Source: Flavipsychrobacter sp. | Lineage (GTDB): Bacteria > Bacteroidota > Bacteroidia > Chitinophagales > Chitinophagaceae | Assembly (NCBI GenBank): GCA_016786565.1 | Contig: JAEUVY010000006.1 | Span: 1 to 47,986, forward strand | Direction of reading: 5' to 3' | Length of the DNA stretch: 47,986 nt | In this document: positions 26,649 through 36,262 of the stretch, one piece after another | Position numbering within the stretch: the stretch's first letter is position 1 | How the letters are laid out: every line of letters starts with the position of its first letter | Position numbers and translations under genes: made by a program | The notes under the pieces: generated by a model | Database searches by the model: none | Seen by the model: the letters and a program-made list of their open reading frames with translations, nothing else | Told to the model about the DNA's origin: nothing

Positions 26649-27593
26649 CTACCATACAAGGGCGCTTGCACCCAGTATCGCAGCGTCTGCGTCCGGCAAT
26701 GCCGACTGCAGAAATGCCACCTTATCTTTAAAGATATTCAGCATACTTTCTTCCATGTAATACCGCACATGGCGGAATAGTATATCGCCGGCATGAGCCA
26801 GCCCGCCGAAAAATATGATCGCCTGCGGAGAGGTGATCACGACCATATCGGCAAGGGTCTGCCCCAGTATCTTTCCGGTGTACTCAAATATCTGCAAGGC
26901 CATTGCATCTCCCCGCTGTGCTGCTTCGTGCAGGTCGCGGGCTGTCAGTTTCTCATCTTTACCACGCAACTGCGATGGCGAGTTGTGCTCCTTCAGCCAT
27001 TCTTCGGCCGTGGCCACAATTCCTGTTGCCGAGCAATAAGCCTCCAGACACCCCTTGCGTCCGCAACCGCACATACGGCCGTCGCGCACCGATATCATGT
27101 GGCCCAATTCCCCGGCAAATCCGTCATGCCCGTATATCAGTTGACCGTTGGCCACAAAGCCGCTACCTACCCCCGTACCAAGCGTCACCACCACAAAATC
27201 CTTCATTCCTCTTGCAGCACCATACATCATTTCTCCGAGGGCGGCTGCATTTGCATCATTGGTCAGCTTACAAGGCAGGCCAAGTGCCTCATTCAGCATT
27301 TTCGCCAGCGGAATCGCAACGCCTTTCCATGGCAGATTCGGGGCAAAAAGTATCTCGCCGGTAAAGAAGTTACCATTGGGTGCGCCTACGCCCACGCCCT
27401 CCATCTGACCTCGCCCTACCTTGTATATCAGGGGAAGCAATTCGCCTTTTAGTGCCGCAACATAGTCCTGCACCGTAGCATGCCCCGTTGTTGGCATCGA
27501 TCCCTTATGTAAGATGTCGCCCCTCCGGTTCACTATCCCGAAAGCGGTGTTTGTGCCGCCTATATCAATGCCCAGCGCCAATGGTTGCGTCAT
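26649..27593 (-). CDS. ROK-family sugar kinase, probable glucokinase
   Basis: A 314-residue ROK kinase. The ATP-binding loop is at [13 protein letters not shown] (8-20), the catalytic base is D113 in [11 protein letters not shown], and the zinc-binding segment runs from GELGHM (161-166) to [13 protein letters not shown] (175-187). These support ATP-dependent phosphorylation of a hexose; glucose is most likely given the upstream sugar transporter, though N-acetylhexosamine or fructose cannot be excluded. It overlaps the transporter gene by 29 nt, so the two are translationally coupled. Confidence 0.93.
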   Translation of the reverse strand: MTQPLALGIDIGGTNTAFGIVNRRGDILHKGSMPTTGHATVQDYVAALKGELLPLIYKVGRGQMEGVGVGAPNGNFFTGEILFAPNLPWKGVAIPLAKMLNEALGLPCKLTNDANAAALGEMMYGAARGMKDFVVVTLGTGVGSGFVANGQLIYGHDGFAGELGHMISVRDGRMCGCGRKGCLEAYCSATGIVATAEEWLKEHNSPSQLRGKDEKLTARDLHEAAQRGDAMALQIFEYTGKILGQTLADMVVITSPQAIIFFGGLAHAGDILFRHVRYYMEESMLNIFKDKVAFLQSALPDADAAILGASALVW

Positions 27594-29229
27594 AGTCTAT
27601 TCCTTGCTTTTGTAATATTCTCCTTACTGTGTAGGCAAACCATGCAAGATAGGCGAACCCTATAGCGGGCACCCAATAAGATTGATGTATGCCTATTGTC
27701 TTGATGTCCGACAGTTTACCTTGAATAGGTGGTATGATCGCTCCTCCCAGTATCATCATAATGAGGAACGCGGAACCCTGCGAAGTGTATTTACCCAAAC
27801 CTGCTATAGCCAATACAAATATGCAAGGCCACATGATAGAACAGAACAGTCCACCACTCAGGAACGCATAGGTAGCGATCGTGCCCGTAGTGAATATACC
27901 TGCCAGCATAAACACCACTCCCAACAACGAGAACACCATCAATGTCTTTGCTGGTTTGTCTTGCGTGGCATAGAACGCGATAGCCTGTATCACCACACAT
28001 ACATTATACCAGTAAAAAGGAGACACATCGTTCTGCGCCAGCGAGTTAACACCCAACACCACTCCAAACGCCACAATAGGCACCAGGAACATCAGCATCG
28101 TCCTCATGGAAGCCGATGGCTCAAACACCTTGATTGAACCGGTCCAGCGACCCACCATCAGGCTACCCCAGTAAATGGAGATGAATGGTGCCACCTGCGA
28201 TGATGTATAGGCACCAAAATCGGGCTGCTTCAGCAGTTCCCCCAGATTACTCTGTATCGTTACTTCCACACCCACATAAGTAAATATGGCAAGCATGCCC
28301 AGTATCAGTTGCGGGTACTGCATAGCCCCCCACCCTTCCGGCTTCTTGCCTGCGCTCAGCAAGGCCATCAGCAAAGTCAGCACTATCAGCGCCAAACCGG
28401 CCAGCAACCACGCGAAACGCTCTGTCTCTATCGCTTCAAGTTGAGCAGCGTCGGTTGTGGTCACCATATAACTTCTGAAGACCGGCACAAATACCATCAC
28501 AAGAAAAAGCGTCATTACACCAAGGGTCATCAAAGCCTTTGGCGACTTCTCTGTATCTGTTTCAAACTGCCCCGCAGGCAACTTCTTTGAAAAGAAAAAC
28601 AAAGCCGCGGCCACTACAAACAAAGCCCCTACACACGCATACAGAATCGTCACCTTATCCAGTCCGAGAGAATTGATCTGTTCGTCCTTTGCAATGGTAG
28701 TACCAAATAAGGCCAGCGCCACTATGATAGGTCCAATGGCCGTGCCGAACGAATTGATTCCTCCACCCAGTGTTATGCGGTGCGCCCCTGTCTCGGGTGT
28801 GCCCAGCAGTGCTGCAAACGGATTGGCAGCCGTTTGTTGCAGTGAGAAACCCAAGGCCACAGCAAACAAACCTGCCAGCATACCGGGAAAAGTATTGGCA
28901 TTCACTGCCAGTATCATGATGACCGCACCCACTGCCGAGAACAAAAGGCCGTATACTATACTATTCTTATAACCCCATTTTGCAATTACGTCTTTACCAA
29001 AAACCGACGCGATAGCATAGAGAACCAGGGCACCCAGGTAATAGGCCAGATAAAATGCGAAGTCTATCAACTGAGACTGGAACTGATCGAGCTGGAAGTA
29101 GTGCTTACAAAACGGTATAAAAACCCCGTTACCCGCGGCAATAAAACCCCAGAAAAAGAAAACAGTGACAAGGATAGAAAGTGCACCTGAGCCTCCTTTC
29201 CCCGGCATAGCATTTTGAGTATCACTCAT
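27565..29229 (-). CDS. Sugar MFS transporter (FucP/GluP-like)
   Basis: A 554-residue transporter of the glucose/galactose/fucose:H+ symporter branch of the major facilitator superfamily. Signature stretches are [23 protein letters not shown] near the N terminus, [17 protein letters not shown] in the first half, and [21 protein letters not shown] with [16 protein letters not shown] near the end. It is about 100 residues longer than E. coli FucP (438), because of a charged insertion and extra helices in the centre (about residues 215-290). With the overlapping ROK kinase it should import and phosphorylate a hexose. A TATCTTTC box at 29246-29253 may be its -7 element. Confidence 0.92.
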   Translation of the reverse strand: MSDTQNAMPGKGGSGALSILVTVFFFWGFIAAGNGVFIPFCKHYFQLDQFQSQLIDFAFYLAYYLGALVLYAIASVFGKDVIAKWGYKNSIVYGLLFSAVGAVIMILAVNANTFPGMLAGLFAVALGFSLQQTAANPFAALLGTPETGAHRITLGGGINSFGTAIGPIIVALALFGTTIAKDEQINSLGLDKVTILYACVGALFVVAAALFFFSKKLPAGQFETDTEKSPKALMTLGVMTLFLVMVFVPVFRSYMVTTTDAAQLEAIETERFAWLLAGLALIVLTLLMALLSAGKKPEGWGAMQYPQLILGMLAIFTYVGVEVTIQSNLGELLKQPDFGAYTSSQVAPFISIYWGSLMVGRWTGSIKVFEPSASMRTMLMFLVPIVAFGVVLGVNSLAQNDVSPFYWYNVCVVIQAIAFYATQDKPAKTLMVFSLLGVVFMLAGIFTTGTIATYAFLSGGLFCSIMWPCIFVLAIAGLGKYTSQGSAFLIMMILGGAIIPPIQGKLSDIKTIGIHQSYWVPAIGFAYLAWFAYTVRRILQKQGIDYDATIGAGH

Positions 29230-29295
29230 ACGTATCTATTTCAGGGAAAGATAGTATAAATGCCCGAATTACCTCAGTGCGGGTTTCCCCACCTG

Positions 29296-29700
29296 TCAGT
29301 AACCGCTTTCCTCACCCAAAGGGAGTGTAAAATTGAAAGATTGTTGTGCCCTTACCGTGAAAGGCAACCCGCCCCTTATCTTTCCGGCTATTGCATAGTC
29401 ATACCCTCTGGCATAGATGTAGTAATCACCGTTCCAAAGAGAGGTGAATGAACACATTGGCAGGGAGTTAACGTAGGTGCAGGCGGCCGAGTCATCATAC
29501 TTCCCGTCCGCAGGCGCATTCAGCGTATTGTACTTTATATATACCGTTACGCTATCGAGTGACGAGGTCACGCCGTGATGCGCAGGATACACAACAATAG
29601 TAGCCGCACCGCCCTTTCCGGCCACCGGTTTGAATTGTTCGTGTTCACAACTGCTCAACAGGGTCATTGATACAGCCGCAATAAAGAAGAATTTACGCAT
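29296..29700 (-). CDS. Small lipoprotein in the MbnP/MbnH operon
   Basis: A 134-residue lipoprotein with lipobox LLSSC at residues 14-18, followed by a beta-rich domain (ATIVVYPAHHGVTSSLDSVTVYIKY ... SFNFTLPLG). No known family is recognised; the form suggests a small Ig-like or transthyretin-like beta-sandwich in the periplasm. It is the last gene of a leftward unit, 18 bp after the diheme peroxidase-like gene. The HH pair in the conserved-looking strand could bind metal, but that is speculation. Confidence 0.7.
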   Translation of the reverse strand: MRKFFFIAAVSMTLLSSCEHEQFKPVAGKGGAATIVVYPAHHGVTSSLDSVTVYIKYNTLNAPADGKYDDSAACTYVNSLPMCSFTSLWNGDYYIYARGYDYAIAGKIRGGLPFTVRAQQSFNFTLPLGEESGY

Positions 29701-29718
29701 AGTCTTATAGGTTGATCA

Positions 29719-30768
29719 TTATTTAGCAGGCTCTGCAAACAATGGGTTTGTGATAAAGGTACTATCTGTAAGGGTCTCTAAAAAACTTATAATATCACTC
29801 TTGTCTTTTTCTGTCATTACGATCCCTCCCGCCACCAGAGCATCGGTCGTTGACATGGCAGCCACTCCGCTACGGTAATGTTCCACCGCATCGGCAAGGG
29901 TTGCAATCCTGCCATCGTGCATATATGGTCTCGTCACAGCGATGTTACGCAGGGAAGGGACCTTGAATTTATATCTATCCTCGGCCAACCCTGTTATATG
30001 AGCTCTGCCACTATCATTAACGCCCGGTTTGGGAAGAAGCCCATTGTTCCTGAAAGAGAAATCGGAGAACAACGGCTCCTTGTGGCAGTTTGCACAATGC
30101 TGACGGAACAGGCTCAATCCGCGCACCTCCTGCTCGCTGAAATAACCGGCACCCGGGTTGGCTACATACTTATCATACTTCGAATTGGACGAGACCATCG
30201 CTCCCATAAACTGAGCCATTGCTCTGAAAACGCGTTGAGAATTGATGGTGTCGCTTCCAAATACTCGTTTGAACCGGCTGCGGTAATCCGCATCTGCATT
30301 CAACCGATCTATTACTTCGGGCACGGTCATATCCATTTCTAAAGGATTCACGATCGGAGCAATTGGCTGACTCTCCAGGTGATTAACACCGCCATCCCAA
30401 AAGAAGCTTGTGTGCCATGCCATATTTGCCAGCATCGGCGAATTCCTCGTCCCCAGTCTGTTCTCAATGCCGTGACTGATATCATGATCAATATGCGCGA
30501 ACGAGGCTACCTGCTGATGGCAACTGCCGCAGGAAACCGTATTATCTCTCGAAAGACGGGCATCGTAAAACAGCTTCCGCCCCAGCTCAAAACCATCAAA
30601 CGTCAGCGGATTGCTGGCAAATGTATATGCCGGTTGCGGCCATCCCTTTGGCACTTCAAAACTTACCGGGCGCCACGTGCGCGGATCTATTTCATCCTTT
30701 TTGCACCCCGCCAGCCACAACATGCCGCTCATTCCCGCCGCGACAATAGCTATCATCACCTTCTTCAT
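29719..30768 (-). CDS. Diheme cytochrome c peroxidase family protein, MbnH-like
   Basis: A 349-residue periplasmic lipoprotein (lipobox LAGC, C22) with two c-type heme motifs, CGSCH at 80-84 and CANCH at 225-229, in the BCCP/MauG-type diheme fold. Next to an MbnP gene, such proteins are termed MbnH. MbnH from a methanotroph oxidises a Trp of its partner MbnP to kynurenine, enabling copper binding. The pairing strongly suggests this rather than hydrogen-peroxide detoxification, but sequence alone cannot separate the two. It lies 33 bp after mbnP. Confidence 0.88.
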   Translation of the reverse strand: MKKVMIAIVAAGMSGMLWLAGCKKDEIDPRTWRPVSFEVPKGWPQPAYTFASNPLTFDGFELGRKLFYDARLSRDNTVSCGSCHQQVASFAHIDHDISHGIENRLGTRNSPMLANMAWHTSFFWDGGVNHLESQPIAPIVNPLEMDMTVPEVIDRLNADADYRSRFKRVFGSDTINSQRVFRAMAQFMGAMVSSNSKYDKYVANPGAGYFSEQEVRGLSLFRQHCANCHKEPLFSDFSFRNNGLLPKPGVNDSGRAHITGLAEDRYKFKVPSLRNIAVTRPYMHDGRIATLADAVEHYRSGVAAMSTTDALVAGGIVMTEKDKSDIISFLETLTDSTFITNPLFAEPAK

Positions 30769-30801
30769 ACCCGAATTTAATGATTTTTACCATCCTCCCG
30801 T

Positions 30802-31566
30802 TTACAGACCAGCATAAGTTACAGACAGCATATTGGCGTAATTGTCTGCAAATCCCTTCGCTGCGGCTCCTGCTGTACTAATGTTGTATGTATTAGCAAA
30901 GTCATAAAGATTGGGCGACTTGAACAACTTCAGTACATCAGCCTCAACATGCACGTGGTTCACACCATCTTTCGCAACAGTGATTTCCGTCGGAAAGCTG
31001 ATGGAAACGGTCCTTTGTGTTGCATTGGCCCCGGCATATCCGCCGGCATGAAACGATATGGAACCCGACGGCGACTTTGGCGATGTACCTTCCAACTTCA
31101 GCATTATGTAGCCGGTACTCCATGTCCAGAACATACCATTTGCAGGATCCAGTGCCCCTGTCTGCGCTCCGGACACATTGCGCACGCTGTCCACACCTAT
31201 CGTCATTGTTATGCCGGAATACTTACCATAAGGCACATCAGACAGGTCAAACACCAGAGATGATGCTTTATCCTGCTGTATGAGGTGATAACTTTCATTC
31301 TCTGCATAAGTCCCGGTTGCCTTCGTCAGCTTCACATTACTTATATAGTAATTGAACTTGCTCACTTTGAACGAGTCTCCGTGGTCATTCACATACCAGG
31401 TGTCATTCAGCGACAACTTTCCGATCCCCACCTTGTTGGCAAACTCGATCTTTACCACCCCGTTACCTGCCGGCTCTGTTGTTTCTGGTGGGTCTTTTTT
31501 TGTGCAACCTGTAAACACCAAACCGCACATCAGTGCAGCGCACCCTGCTATAAGATATTGTCTCAT
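30802..31566 (-). CDS. MbnP-family periplasmic protein
   Basis: A 254-residue lipoprotein (lipobox VFTGC) of the MbnP family. Typical stretches are SKFNYYISNVKL, ITMTIGVDS, NVSGAQTGALDPANGMFWTWSTGYIMLKLEG and the His-bearing VNHVHVEADVLKLF. Two Trp in FWTW lie in the conserved segment and are candidates for oxidation by the adjacent MbnH-like enzyme; the family is linked to copper binding. Its ATG overlaps the upstream stop by one base (TAATG), so translation is coupled. No methanobactin precursor or biosynthesis genes are in the window. Confidence 0.88.
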   Translation of the reverse strand: MRQYLIAGCAALMCGLVFTGCTKKDPPETTEPAGNGVVKIEFANKVGIGKLSLNDTWYVNDHGDSFKVSKFNYYISNVKLTKATGTYAENESYHLIQQDKASSLVFDLSDVPYGKYSGITMTIGVDSVRNVSGAQTGALDPANGMFWTWSTGYIMLKLEGTSPKSPSGSISFHAGGYAGANATQRTVSISFPTEITVAKDGVNHVHVEADVLKLFKSPNLYDFANTYNISTAGAAAKGFADNYANMLSVTYAGL

Positions 31567-31973
31567 TATTGCTCTTTTTTCTCCTCTCCTTCTTTTTTAC
31601 ACAAGCCTACCACTTCGTGAAACGAGTTATGCAACACCTTCAGATGCTTCATGATGGTAGAATTCTGCTCCTGCAATACTACAAGCGCATTCACCTTATC
31701 GGCCTCACGTTCCATTCTCTTCAGTATGCTACGCATTTTGGGGTTGTCATATTCACCCGGGATCGGTGCCGCGTTCAGTTGCTTGGCATTACCCAGCAGC
31801 TCCAGCGACCTCGACCTGATAGGCTTAAGATCACCCTCCTCAGCCGGGTGAAAAGTCTGCGACAGGGTGCTATGAAACGTTTGCATCTCAGGCCAGTTGG
31901 CAAACCTGCCCTGCCCCCACGATGTCGCTACGGTTCCTATAATGGCAACAACTAAAATCAGTAACCTTTTCAT
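31566..31973 (-). CDS. Exported helical hypothetical protein, first gene of the MbnP/MbnH unit
   Basis: A 135-residue protein with a cleavable signal peptide (ends ATSWGQ) and a largely alpha-helical mature part. The end is charged (CKKEGEEKKEQ), and there is one Cys near the C terminus. I do not know a named family; its form recalls small periplasmic four-helix proteins. It is coupled to mbnP through TAATG, so it is likely part of the same periplasmic metal process. No full consensus promoter is visible upstream. Confidence 0.75.
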   Translation of the reverse strand: MKRLLILVVAIIGTVATSWGQGRFANWPEMQTFHSTLSQTFHPAEEGDLKPIRSRSLELLGNAKQLNAAPIPGEYDNPKMRSILKRMEREADKVNALVVLQEQNSTIMKHLKVLHNSFHEVVGLCKKEGEEKKEQ

Positions 31974-32092
31974 ACTATGCGAAATTTTATAATTTAATAT
32001 CTTTTACTTCCGACATAAAACATTAAAATTAGCAACATTAGCCGTACTTACCGCTACGATTTTGTTAAAATGCTTATGCAGGGTTTGTTTTG

Positions 32093-32100
32093 TATTTTTG
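32093..32100 (+). promoter_or_regulatory. -7 element of leuS
   Basis: TATTTTTG matches TAnnTTTG, 49 nt before the chosen leuS ATG. The -33 region is poor. It rules out the upstream in-frame start at 32090, which would fall within the box. Confidence 0.5.
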
Positions 32101-32149
32101 CCACTTTTCAGACTTTTTAGGCCGTTCCCACGGCACACCCACATATTAT

Positions 32150-34930
32150 ATGGAATATAATTTCGGCGAAATAGAGCGGAAATGGAAAGCACACTGGAAC
32201 CAGACAAACGTCTACAAGGTATCCAATGACACCTCCAAACCCAAATGTTATGTACTTGACATGTTCCCCTACCCCAGTGGCGCAGGGCTACACGTCGGCC
32301 ATCCCCTTGGCTACATAGCGTCCGATATCTACGCCCGCTTCAAGCGCCTCAAGGGTTTCAACGTGCTGCACCCCATGGGCTTCGATGCCTTTGGACTGCC
32401 CGCCGAGCAATACGCCCTCGAGACCGGACAGCATCCCGCTGACACAACCGAGAAGAACATTGCCCGCTACCGCGAGCAACTGGATAATATAGGATTCTGC
32501 TACGACTGGAGCCGCGAGGTGCGCACCAGCGATCCTAAGTACTATAAATGGACACAGTGGATATTCCTGCAACTCTTCCACAGCTGGTACGACAGGACTT
32601 CGCAAAAAGCCCGTCCTATCTCAGAACTGACTGACATATTTGCCGCCTCAGGCAATGCGGGTCATCAATGCCCCGGCGACGACAAACTGCACTTTGATGC
32701 CGCAACATGGAGCAGCTATTCCGCTGAACAACAACGCGCTGTGCTGATGCACTACCGCCTTGCCTACCAGGGACACGCACAGGTTTGGTGGTGCGAGGCA
32801 CTCGGCACTGTACTTGCCAACGACGAGGTGGTCAACGGCGTTTCAGAACGTGGCGGTCACCCTGTGGAACGCAAGCTGATGCGTCAGTGGTTCCTGCGTA
32901 TCACAGAATATGCAGACCGTCTCCTTTCCAGCCTCGACAACCTCGACTGGAGCGATGCCATGAAGGAAATGCAGCGCAATTGGATCGGAAAAAGCAGCGG
33001 TGCCATAGTCACGTTCAACCTCTCCTTCGGAGAGGGCCGGGGAGAGGTCTCCGTCTTCACAACCCGCCCCGATACGATATTCGGTGTTGACTTTTTAGTA
33101 CTTGCCCCTGAGCATGCACTGGTCGATGCTATCACTACCAACGAGCAGCGTCAGGCTATTGACGAATACAGGCAGTACGTGAAAAGCCGTTCTGAACGCG
33201 AGCGCATGAGCGAGGTGAAGCAGGTTACAGGCTGCTTCACAGGCGCATACGCCATTCATCCGCTTACCCACAACCGCGTTCCGGTTTGGATAGCTGAGTA
33301 TGTTCTGGCAGGCTACGGCACAGGCGCCATCATGGCGGTTCCCAGCGGCGACGACCGCGACCACGCCTTCGCCAAACACTTCAATATACCGATCACAAAC
33401 ATCTTCGGCGACCAATACACCGGCGAAGCAGCATATTCCGATAAGTCGGGGAGCATACACAACAGTGGCTTCCTTACCGGCATGACCGTAAAGGACGCCA
33501 CGGAAGCAGCTATCAGCGCGCTTGAGAAAATAGGTTCAGGCACCCGCCGAACCAACTACCGCCTGCGCGATGCAGGTTTCAGCCGTCAGCGCTACTGGGG
33601 CGAACCGTTCCCTGTTGTGTACATCAATGACATACCGTATGCTACTGACGAAGCGCCGATCTCCGGCTCACTGCCTGTAGAACTTCCGCACGTACAATCA
33701 TACAAGCCGGGACCGGAAGGACAGGGACCACTCGCAAACGTTACCGAATGGGTGAACACAACCGCCGGCCAACGCGAGACCAACACAATGCCGGGCTATG
33801 CCGGCAGCAGCTGGTACTTCCTGCGCTACATGGACCCGCACAACGACACTGAGTTTGCCGGCCGCACCGCTACCGACTACTGGAACCAGGTAGACATATA
33901 TGTGGGTGGTACAGAGCACGCAGTGGGGCACCTGCTCTACAGCCGTATGTGGACCAAAGCACTCTACGACCTCGGCCACATTGGCTTCGACGAACCATTC
34001 AAGAAGCTCCTGAACCAGGGTATGATACAAGGAAGCTCACGGTTTGTTTATCGTATCAATGGCACTAACACGTTTGTGTCCTACGGTCTGCGCAAACAAC
34101 ACCAGACTACCGAGGTACGCGTGGACGTGAGTATGGTGAACGGAACCGAACTCGACACGGACGCCTTCAAAAACTGGCGACCTGAATACGCCGCAGCTGA
34201 GTTCATACTCGAGGACGGCAAATATATCTGTGGTGCCGAAGTCGAGAAAATGTCCAAGTCCAAGTACAATGTGGTCAACCCCGACGACATTGTGAAACAA
34301 TATGGTGCCGATACGTTCCGCATGTACGAGATGTTCCTGGGGCCTATTGAGGTGAGCAAACCATGGGACACCAAGGGCATAGAAGGCGTTCATCGCTTCC
34401 TCAAGAAGTTCTGGCGCCTGTACAACGACGAACAAACGGGCTTCATTGTTACCGACGAAGCACCTACAGAAGCCGAGCTGCGCACACTGCACAAAACGCT
34501 GAAGAAGGTAAGCGAAGACATAGAACGTTTCTCCTTCAATACCTGTGTCAGCCAGTTCATGATATGTGTCAACGAGCTCGCGTCAGCAGGGTGCCACAAG
34601 CGCGCCATACTTGAGCCGCTGGCTGTGTCGCTCGCTTCCTTCGCGCCGCACATCACCGAGGAACTGTGGCATCAGCTGGGCCACACCACCACTATACTCG
34701 ACGCTGCCTTCCCGGCACACAACGACAGTTTCATTACCGAGAACAGCGTCAACTATGCGGTATCTATAAACGGCAAGAAACGCACCGAGATCGAGTTCGC
34801 GCTCGAGGCGCCACAGGCCGACATTGAAGCTGCAGTACTTGCCGATGCGACCGTTCAAAAGTGGATGGAAGGCAAACCCATGAAGAAGTTCATCTTCGTA
34901 AAGGGCAAAATGATCAACGTAGTAGTTTAA
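32150..34930 (+). CDS. leuS: Leucyl-tRNA synthetase
   Basis: A 926-residue class I synthetase charging tRNA-Leu. The HIGH-type motif is in YPSGAGLHVGHPLGY, the editing (CP1) domain has the TTRPDTIFG motif and the GTGAIMAVPSGDDRDHAFA region, and the KMSKS motif is in EKMSKSKYNVVNPDDIV. The anticodon-binding and C-terminal domains are complete. ATG at 32150 gives MEYNFGEIERKW, the usual Bacteroidota start. Near residue 290 a REP-like DNA repeat (33019-33047) is read in frame as LSFGEGRGE within the editing-domain boundary. It is followed by trmB after 30 bp. Confidence 0.97.
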   Translation: MEYNFGEIERKWKAHWNQTNVYKVSNDTSKPKCYVLDMFPYPSGAGLHVGHPLGYIASDIYARFKRLKGFNVLHPMGFDAFGLPAEQYALETGQHPADTTEKNIARYREQLDNIGFCYDWSREVRTSDPKYYKWTQWIFLQLFHSWYDRTSQKARPISELTDIFAASGNAGHQCPGDDKLHFDAATWSSYSAEQQRAVLMHYRLAYQGHAQVWWCEALGTVLANDEVVNGVSERGGHPVERKLMRQWFLRITEYADRLLSSLDNLDWSDAMKEMQRNWIGKSSGAIVTFNLSFGEGRGEVSVFTTRPDTIFGVDFLVLAPEHALVDAITTNEQRQAIDEYRQYVKSRSERERMSEVKQVTGCFTGAYAIHPLTHNRVPVWIAEYVLAGYGTGAIMAVPSGDDRDHAFAKHFNIPITNIFGDQYTGEAAYSDKSGSIHNSGFLTGMTVKDATEAAISALEKIGSGTRRTNYRLRDAGFSRQRYWGEPFPVVYINDIPYATDEAPISGSLPVELPHVQSYKPGPEGQGPLANVTEWVNTTAGQRETNTMPGYAGSSWYFLRYMDPHNDTEFAGRTATDYWNQVDIYVGGTEHAVGHLLYSRMWTKALYDLGHIGFDEPFKKLLNQGMIQGSSRFVYRINGTNTFVSYGLRKQHQTTEVRVDVSMVNGTELDTDAFKNWRPEYAAAEFILEDGKYICGAEVEKMSKSKYNVVNPDDIVKQYGADTFRMYEMFLGPIEVSKPWDTKGIEGVHRFLKKFWRLYNDEQTGFIVTDEAPTEAELRTLHKTLKKVSEDIERFSFNTCVSQFMICVNELASAGCHKRAILEPLAVSLASFAPHITEELWHQLGHTTTILDAAFPAHNDSFITENSVNYAVSINGKKRTEIEFALEAPQADIEAAVLADATVQKWMEGKPMKKFIFVKGKMINVVV
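33019..33047. repeat. REP-like palindromic element inside leuS
   Basis: CCTCTCCTTCGGAGAGG (33019-33035) forms a 6-bp hairpin and is followed by GCCGGGGAGAGG. This matches the well-known Bacteroidota repeat type that encodes LSFGEG[RP]GE peptides when it lies in a gene. It is read in frame in leuS between FN and VSVFTTRPDT. Confidence 0.65.
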
Positions 34931-34960
34931 TCGGGTGCCTGCACCCACTCAACACCAACA

Positions 34961-35674
34961 ATGGGACACAAGAAACTGGTCAAATTTCAGGCCATCGAGA
35001 CATACAAGAACGTTCTGCAGTACCCCGAAGGAATGAAGGGTAACTGGAACAAACACTTCAATAACGACAACCCTATCACGCTGGAGCTTGCCTGCGGCAA
35101 GGGCGAATACAGCGTAGGCCTCGGTCGCGAAAACCGCAACCGCAACTTCATCGGGGTGGACATCAAGGGCAACCGCATATACAGGGGCGCTACCACCGCG
35201 CTGCAGGAGGGTCTGGACAACATCGCGTTCCTGCGTATTCACATAGGGCAGATCACCAACTACTTTGCGGCGCAGGAAGTGGAAGAGATCTGGATCATCT
35301 TCCCCGACCCGTTCCTGAAGAAAGAATCAAATCGCCTCACTCATCCCCGCTACCTGTTCCTGTACCAGCAGTTGCTGAAACCGGGCGCACGCATCAACCT
35401 CAAGACCGACTCTAAAGAGCTCTATGACTTCACGGTGGAAGTGATAGAAGCACAAGGATGCCCGGTGCACGAGAACATTGCCGATGTATATGGCAAGGGC
35501 CTCAACAAAGGTCCGCTGGCGATACAGACGTTCTATGAAAAAATGCACCTTGCCGATGGGCGCACCATCTACTTCCTGTCATTCTCGCTGCCACCAGATG
35601 GCGTGAAGCTGGAAGGCCGCTTTGCCAAACTGAATGCTGCCGACGACACTACAGACGAAGTGACAGAAGAATAA
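34961..35674 (+). CDS. trmB: tRNA (guanine-46-N7)-methyltransferase
   Basis: A 237-residue SAM-dependent methyltransferase that makes m7G46 in the tRNA variable loop. Motifs are LACGKGEYSVGLGRENRNRNFIG (SAM site), IWIIFPDPFLKKESNRLTHP (catalytic Asp region) and the C-terminal TFYEKMHLADGRTIYFL. Length is normal. It is the second gene of a unit with leuS upstream and two small genes downstream, the next starting 9 bp after its stop. Confidence 0.95.
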   Translation: MGHKKLVKFQAIETYKNVLQYPEGMKGNWNKHFNNDNPITLELACGKGEYSVGLGRENRNRNFIGVDIKGNRIYRGATTALQEGLDNIAFLRIHIGQITNYFAAQEVEEIWIIFPDPFLKKESNRLTHPRYLFLYQQLLKPGARINLKTDSKELYDFTVEVIEAQGCPVHENIADVYGKGLNKGPLAIQTFYEKMHLADGRTIYFLSFSLPPDGVKLEGRFAKLNAADDTTDEVTEE

Positions 35675-35683
35675 CCACCCGAT

Positions 35684-35875
35684 ATGCAGGAAGGCAAAGA
35701 CTACTATATCACCCCGGCGGGTCTACTCGTTTTCACCGCGCACTACCTGCGCGAACGGGGCTACTGCTGCGGCAACGGCTGCCTCAACTGCCCCTACGAT
35801 TACGAACAGGTGCCTGAACCTCGCCGCTCCCAACTACTGACCAAACGAGAAGCCGATGGCTACACGCCCCGCTAG
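35684..35875 (+). CDS. DUF5522-type small Cys protein
   Basis: A 63-residue protein matching the DUF5522 pattern: VFTAHYLRERGYCCGNGCLNCPYDY, with four Cys at 28, 29, 33 and 36. This is a probable zinc or Fe-S site. The function is unknown. Its 3' end overlaps the next gene by 20 bp, which supports translational coupling within the trmB unit. Confidence 0.85.
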   Translation: MQEGKDYYITPAGLLVFTAHYLRERGYCCGNGCLNCPYDYEQVPEPRRSQLLTKREADGYTPR

Positions 35876-36206
35876 TTCTTCCGACCTATACAATGCCATT
35901 TACGACATTGTGCGTGCCATACCGCATGGCCGTGTCACCAGCTATGGTGCCATTGCCGCCGCTCTGGGCGCTAAGTCGGGGGCACGTGTGGTTGGTTATG
36001 CCATGAACAACTGCCACAATCTGGAACCGGCTGTGCCGGCGCACCGTGTTGTGAACCGCAATGGCATGCTCACCGGCAAACATCATTTCCACCCGCCCGA
36101 AAGCATGCAACAACAACTGGAGCAGGAAGGCATCCGTGTAGAAAATGACGTGATCGTCAACTTCGACAAACACTTCTGGGATCCCGCTACGGAACTATCG
36201 TTCTGA
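35856..36206 (+). CDS. Alkyltransferase-like protein (ATL/MGMT family)
   Basis: A 116-residue protein of the MGMT DNA-binding domain family. The helix-turn-helix with the Tyr and Arg of the nucleotide-flipping site is present (HGRVTSYGAIAAALG; ARVVGYAM). The normal active site PCHR is PAHR here, with A62 in place of Cys, so it cannot accept an alkyl group. ATL proteins bind O6-alkylguanine and recruit nucleotide excision repair. It overlaps the DUF5522 gene by 20 bp; a terminator follows. Confidence 0.93.
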   Translation: MATRPASSSDLYNAIYDIVRAIPHGRVTSYGAIAAALGAKSGARVVGYAMNNCHNLEPAVPAHRVVNRNGMLTGKHHFHPPESMQQQLEQEGIRVENDVIVNFDKHFWDPATELSF

Positions 36207-36213
36207 TAAAATA

Positions 36214-36256
36214 GGAGCGGTGCGCAGTTATCCCGAACACCGCTCCGTATTCTTTT
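36214..36256. terminator. Terminator between convergent genes
   Basis: A 9-bp stem, GGAGCGGTG (36214-36222) with CACCGCTCC (36238-36246), has a 15-nt loop and is followed by TCTTTTT on the plus strand. It lies between the ATL and TonB-receptor genes. Confidence 0.7.
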
Positions 36257-36262
36257 TACCTA

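Noticed and set aside
26793..27452. 219-codon plus-strand frame opposite the ROK kinase
   Set aside because: Antisense shadow; rich in His, Cys and Gln, and the opposite strand carries intact ROK motifs.
29296..31973. Methanobactin biosynthesis locus
   Set aside because: Only MbnP/MbnH-like genes are present; no precursor peptide or MbnB/MbnC genes.
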